From the NCBI GenBank assembly GCA_964562165.1, contig CAZLRZ010000023.1:1-13614 (forward strand): a stretch of DNA of 13,614 nt. The letters are read 5' to 3'. The stretch's first letter is position 1, and each line of letters begins with the position of its first letter. The notes beneath the pieces were generated by a model. The model was given only the letters and a program-made list of their open reading frames with translations. It was not told where the DNA came from and ran no database searches. Positions 12,754-13,614 of the stretch are shown piece by piece. Both the position numbers and the translations under genes were made by a program. Source of the DNA: JAKQLP01 sp964562165. Its GTDB lineage: Bacteria; Patescibacteriota; Dojkabacteria; B142; OLB20.

Positions 12754-13614
12754 TTAGTTTGCAGTAGTTATGTCATAAGTAATTCCTTTAATTCCTTCAC
12801 CTCTACCCATTCTAATCGCCCAAGTGCTAAAAAGATACCTAAAAAACTGGCCTGAGACAGTGCCTGTTCCCTTAGGGCCAACAAACACCACCTTTATAGC
12901 TCTTCCTGAAGCATCGTTAATTACATCGATTCCTGTAAGCGAACCGATTTTATTATTAATCTGATTTCTAACAACATCGGCATTCCAATAATTTGGTTCA
13001 ATATAATTATAATCCCCCCAGTTAGATTTTTCTTGGGTCCATAAAAGCATTTGCTGAAAATCGGCTATAGTAAATGAATTTGTTGAGAAATCAATTCTTC
13101 GATAATTTTGATTGCAAAGTCGAGGGAAATAAGCAAAAGCGGAATCGTTTACCGAAACCAAATACGATTTTGGAGATGAATATGGCCAAACAGCTTCGAT
13201 ATTTGCTGTTCCCCTTGTGTTACTGTTAAATCCTGAATAAAAAGCATCAATTACGCTGTCGCCCGATACTATTACTTTATCCTTTGTTTCCCATGCTGCC
13301 CAGGCTTTAGCGAACCCTCCTTTATAGACCTGACATTTATCTGATGTACAAATCGAATCTGCACGATTATATGCGTAAGTTCTGGCGGCAACAACTTGAG
13401 CCTTGATCGCTTCTTCTGGCCAGCAGTTGCCGCCGATTAAGTATTTTTCTCTTTTAGGATCGTTTGCCGCCCACCCTTGTGAATCTGCAAAAGCATTCCA
13501 TTCTGTGATTTTTTGCATATCTCCGCAAGCCTTATCCGCTGTTTCTCCAATACCGGAAACGTAATCTTCCATGGTTTTTGTGTCAACGCCATTTACACGA
13601 ATCATCTTTGCAGG
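12754..13614 (-). CDS. SpoIID/LytB-domain peptidoglycan protein (5' end outside window)
   Basis: The frame is open to the window edge, and the first ATG (13605) falls inside the domain, so the N-terminus, with any signal peptide, is cut off. Numbering from that ATG, YVSGIGE (15-21) matches the strand carrying the catalytic glutamate of SpoIID-type lytic transglycosylases, and CWPEEAIKAQVVAARTYAYN (61-80) is the family hallmark. CQVYKGG (91-97) and SYLVSVND (147-154) follow the usual order. SpoIID cleaves glycan strands in sporulating Firmicutes; related LytB domains act on wall amidases. Odd points: about 40 extra residues between the glutamate and the hallmark, four cysteines (27, 61, 86, 91) suited to disulfides outside the cell, and FYSGFNSNTRG where the classical His-Ser-Thr-Cys-Gly-Gly zinc segment would be. 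It is the first visible gene of the operon. The organism is not a spore-former, so wall remodelling is the likely role. Confidence 0.85.
   Translation of the reverse strand, partial: PAKMIRVNGVDTKTMEDYVSGIGETADKACGDMQKITEWNAFADSQGWAANDPKREKYLIGGNCWPEEAIKAQVVAARTYAYNRADSICTSDKCQVYKGGFAKAWAAWETKDKVIVSGDSVIDAFYSGFNSNTRGTANIEAVWPYSSPKSYLVSVNDSAFAYFPRLCNQNYRRIDFSTNSFTIADFQQMLLWTQEKSNWGDYNYIEPNYWNADVVRNQINNKIGSLTGIDVINDASGRAIKVVFVGPKGTGTVSGQFFRYLFSTWAIRMGRGEGIKGITYDITTAN

Noticed and set aside
1..13614. Alternative genetic code (TGA as glycine) as in some CPR lineages
   Set aside because: TGA ends the antitoxin and the small membrane protein exactly at ATGA couplings, and no long gene has internal TGA.

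Overview
The window is AT-rich chromosomal DNA from a bacterium of the Candidate Phyla Radiation (Patescibacteria), most likely of the Microgenomates type. This rests on gene content and style: a compact run of envelope genes around smpB, a lone TraD/HerA-like ATPase with an N-terminal membrane anchor, a short FtsB-like protein, and several orphan proteins. Sequence alone does not fix the clade. The standard code (TGA as stop) fits the gene ends, which argues against the TGA-as-glycine CPR lineages.

Layout. On the minus strand at the left edge is an FtsB/DivIC-like gene followed 23 bases downstream by an initiator tRNA-Met. Next, on the plus strand, are a XerC/D-type tyrosine recombinase (741-1622) and a two-gene toxin-antitoxin operon (1732-2246) behind a strong promoter with repeated operator-like elements. 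The rest of the window is on the minus strand. Read in the direction of transcription, from the right edge leftwards: a SpoIID/LytB-domain wall protein (cut by the window edge), a two-helix membrane protein with a bacterial PH domain, a 77-residue membrane protein, a large membrane-spanning protein joining a PP2C-like domain to an outside beta-propeller, smpB, a 188-residue low-complexity protein, the TraD/HerA-like ATPase, tRNA-Ile(UAU), a 424-residue orphan and a 494-residue predicted zinc metallopeptidase. SpoIID to smpB is packed with 4-base ATGA overlaps or 5-base gaps and is very probably one transcript.

How the parts may work together. FtsB, the SpoIID-like enzyme, the PH-domain protein, the PP2C-propeller protein and the ATPase all act at or across the envelope. 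The PP2C-like domain has lost the expected metal-binding aspartates, so it looks like a binding or sensing module joined through the membrane to a propeller. A link between it, the wall enzyme and the PH-domain protein is an inference from the tight operon. SmpB is a housekeeping ribosome-rescue factor.

Assembly note. The 100-N gap at 9295-9394 is flanked on both sides by the same 55 bases. Deleting the Ns and one copy (155 bases) restores one uninterrupted reading frame of 877 codons, so the gap is almost certainly a scaffolding artefact and no sequence is missing. No CRISPR array, rRNA or insertion sequence was seen. No stretch above 300 bases lacks a gene.
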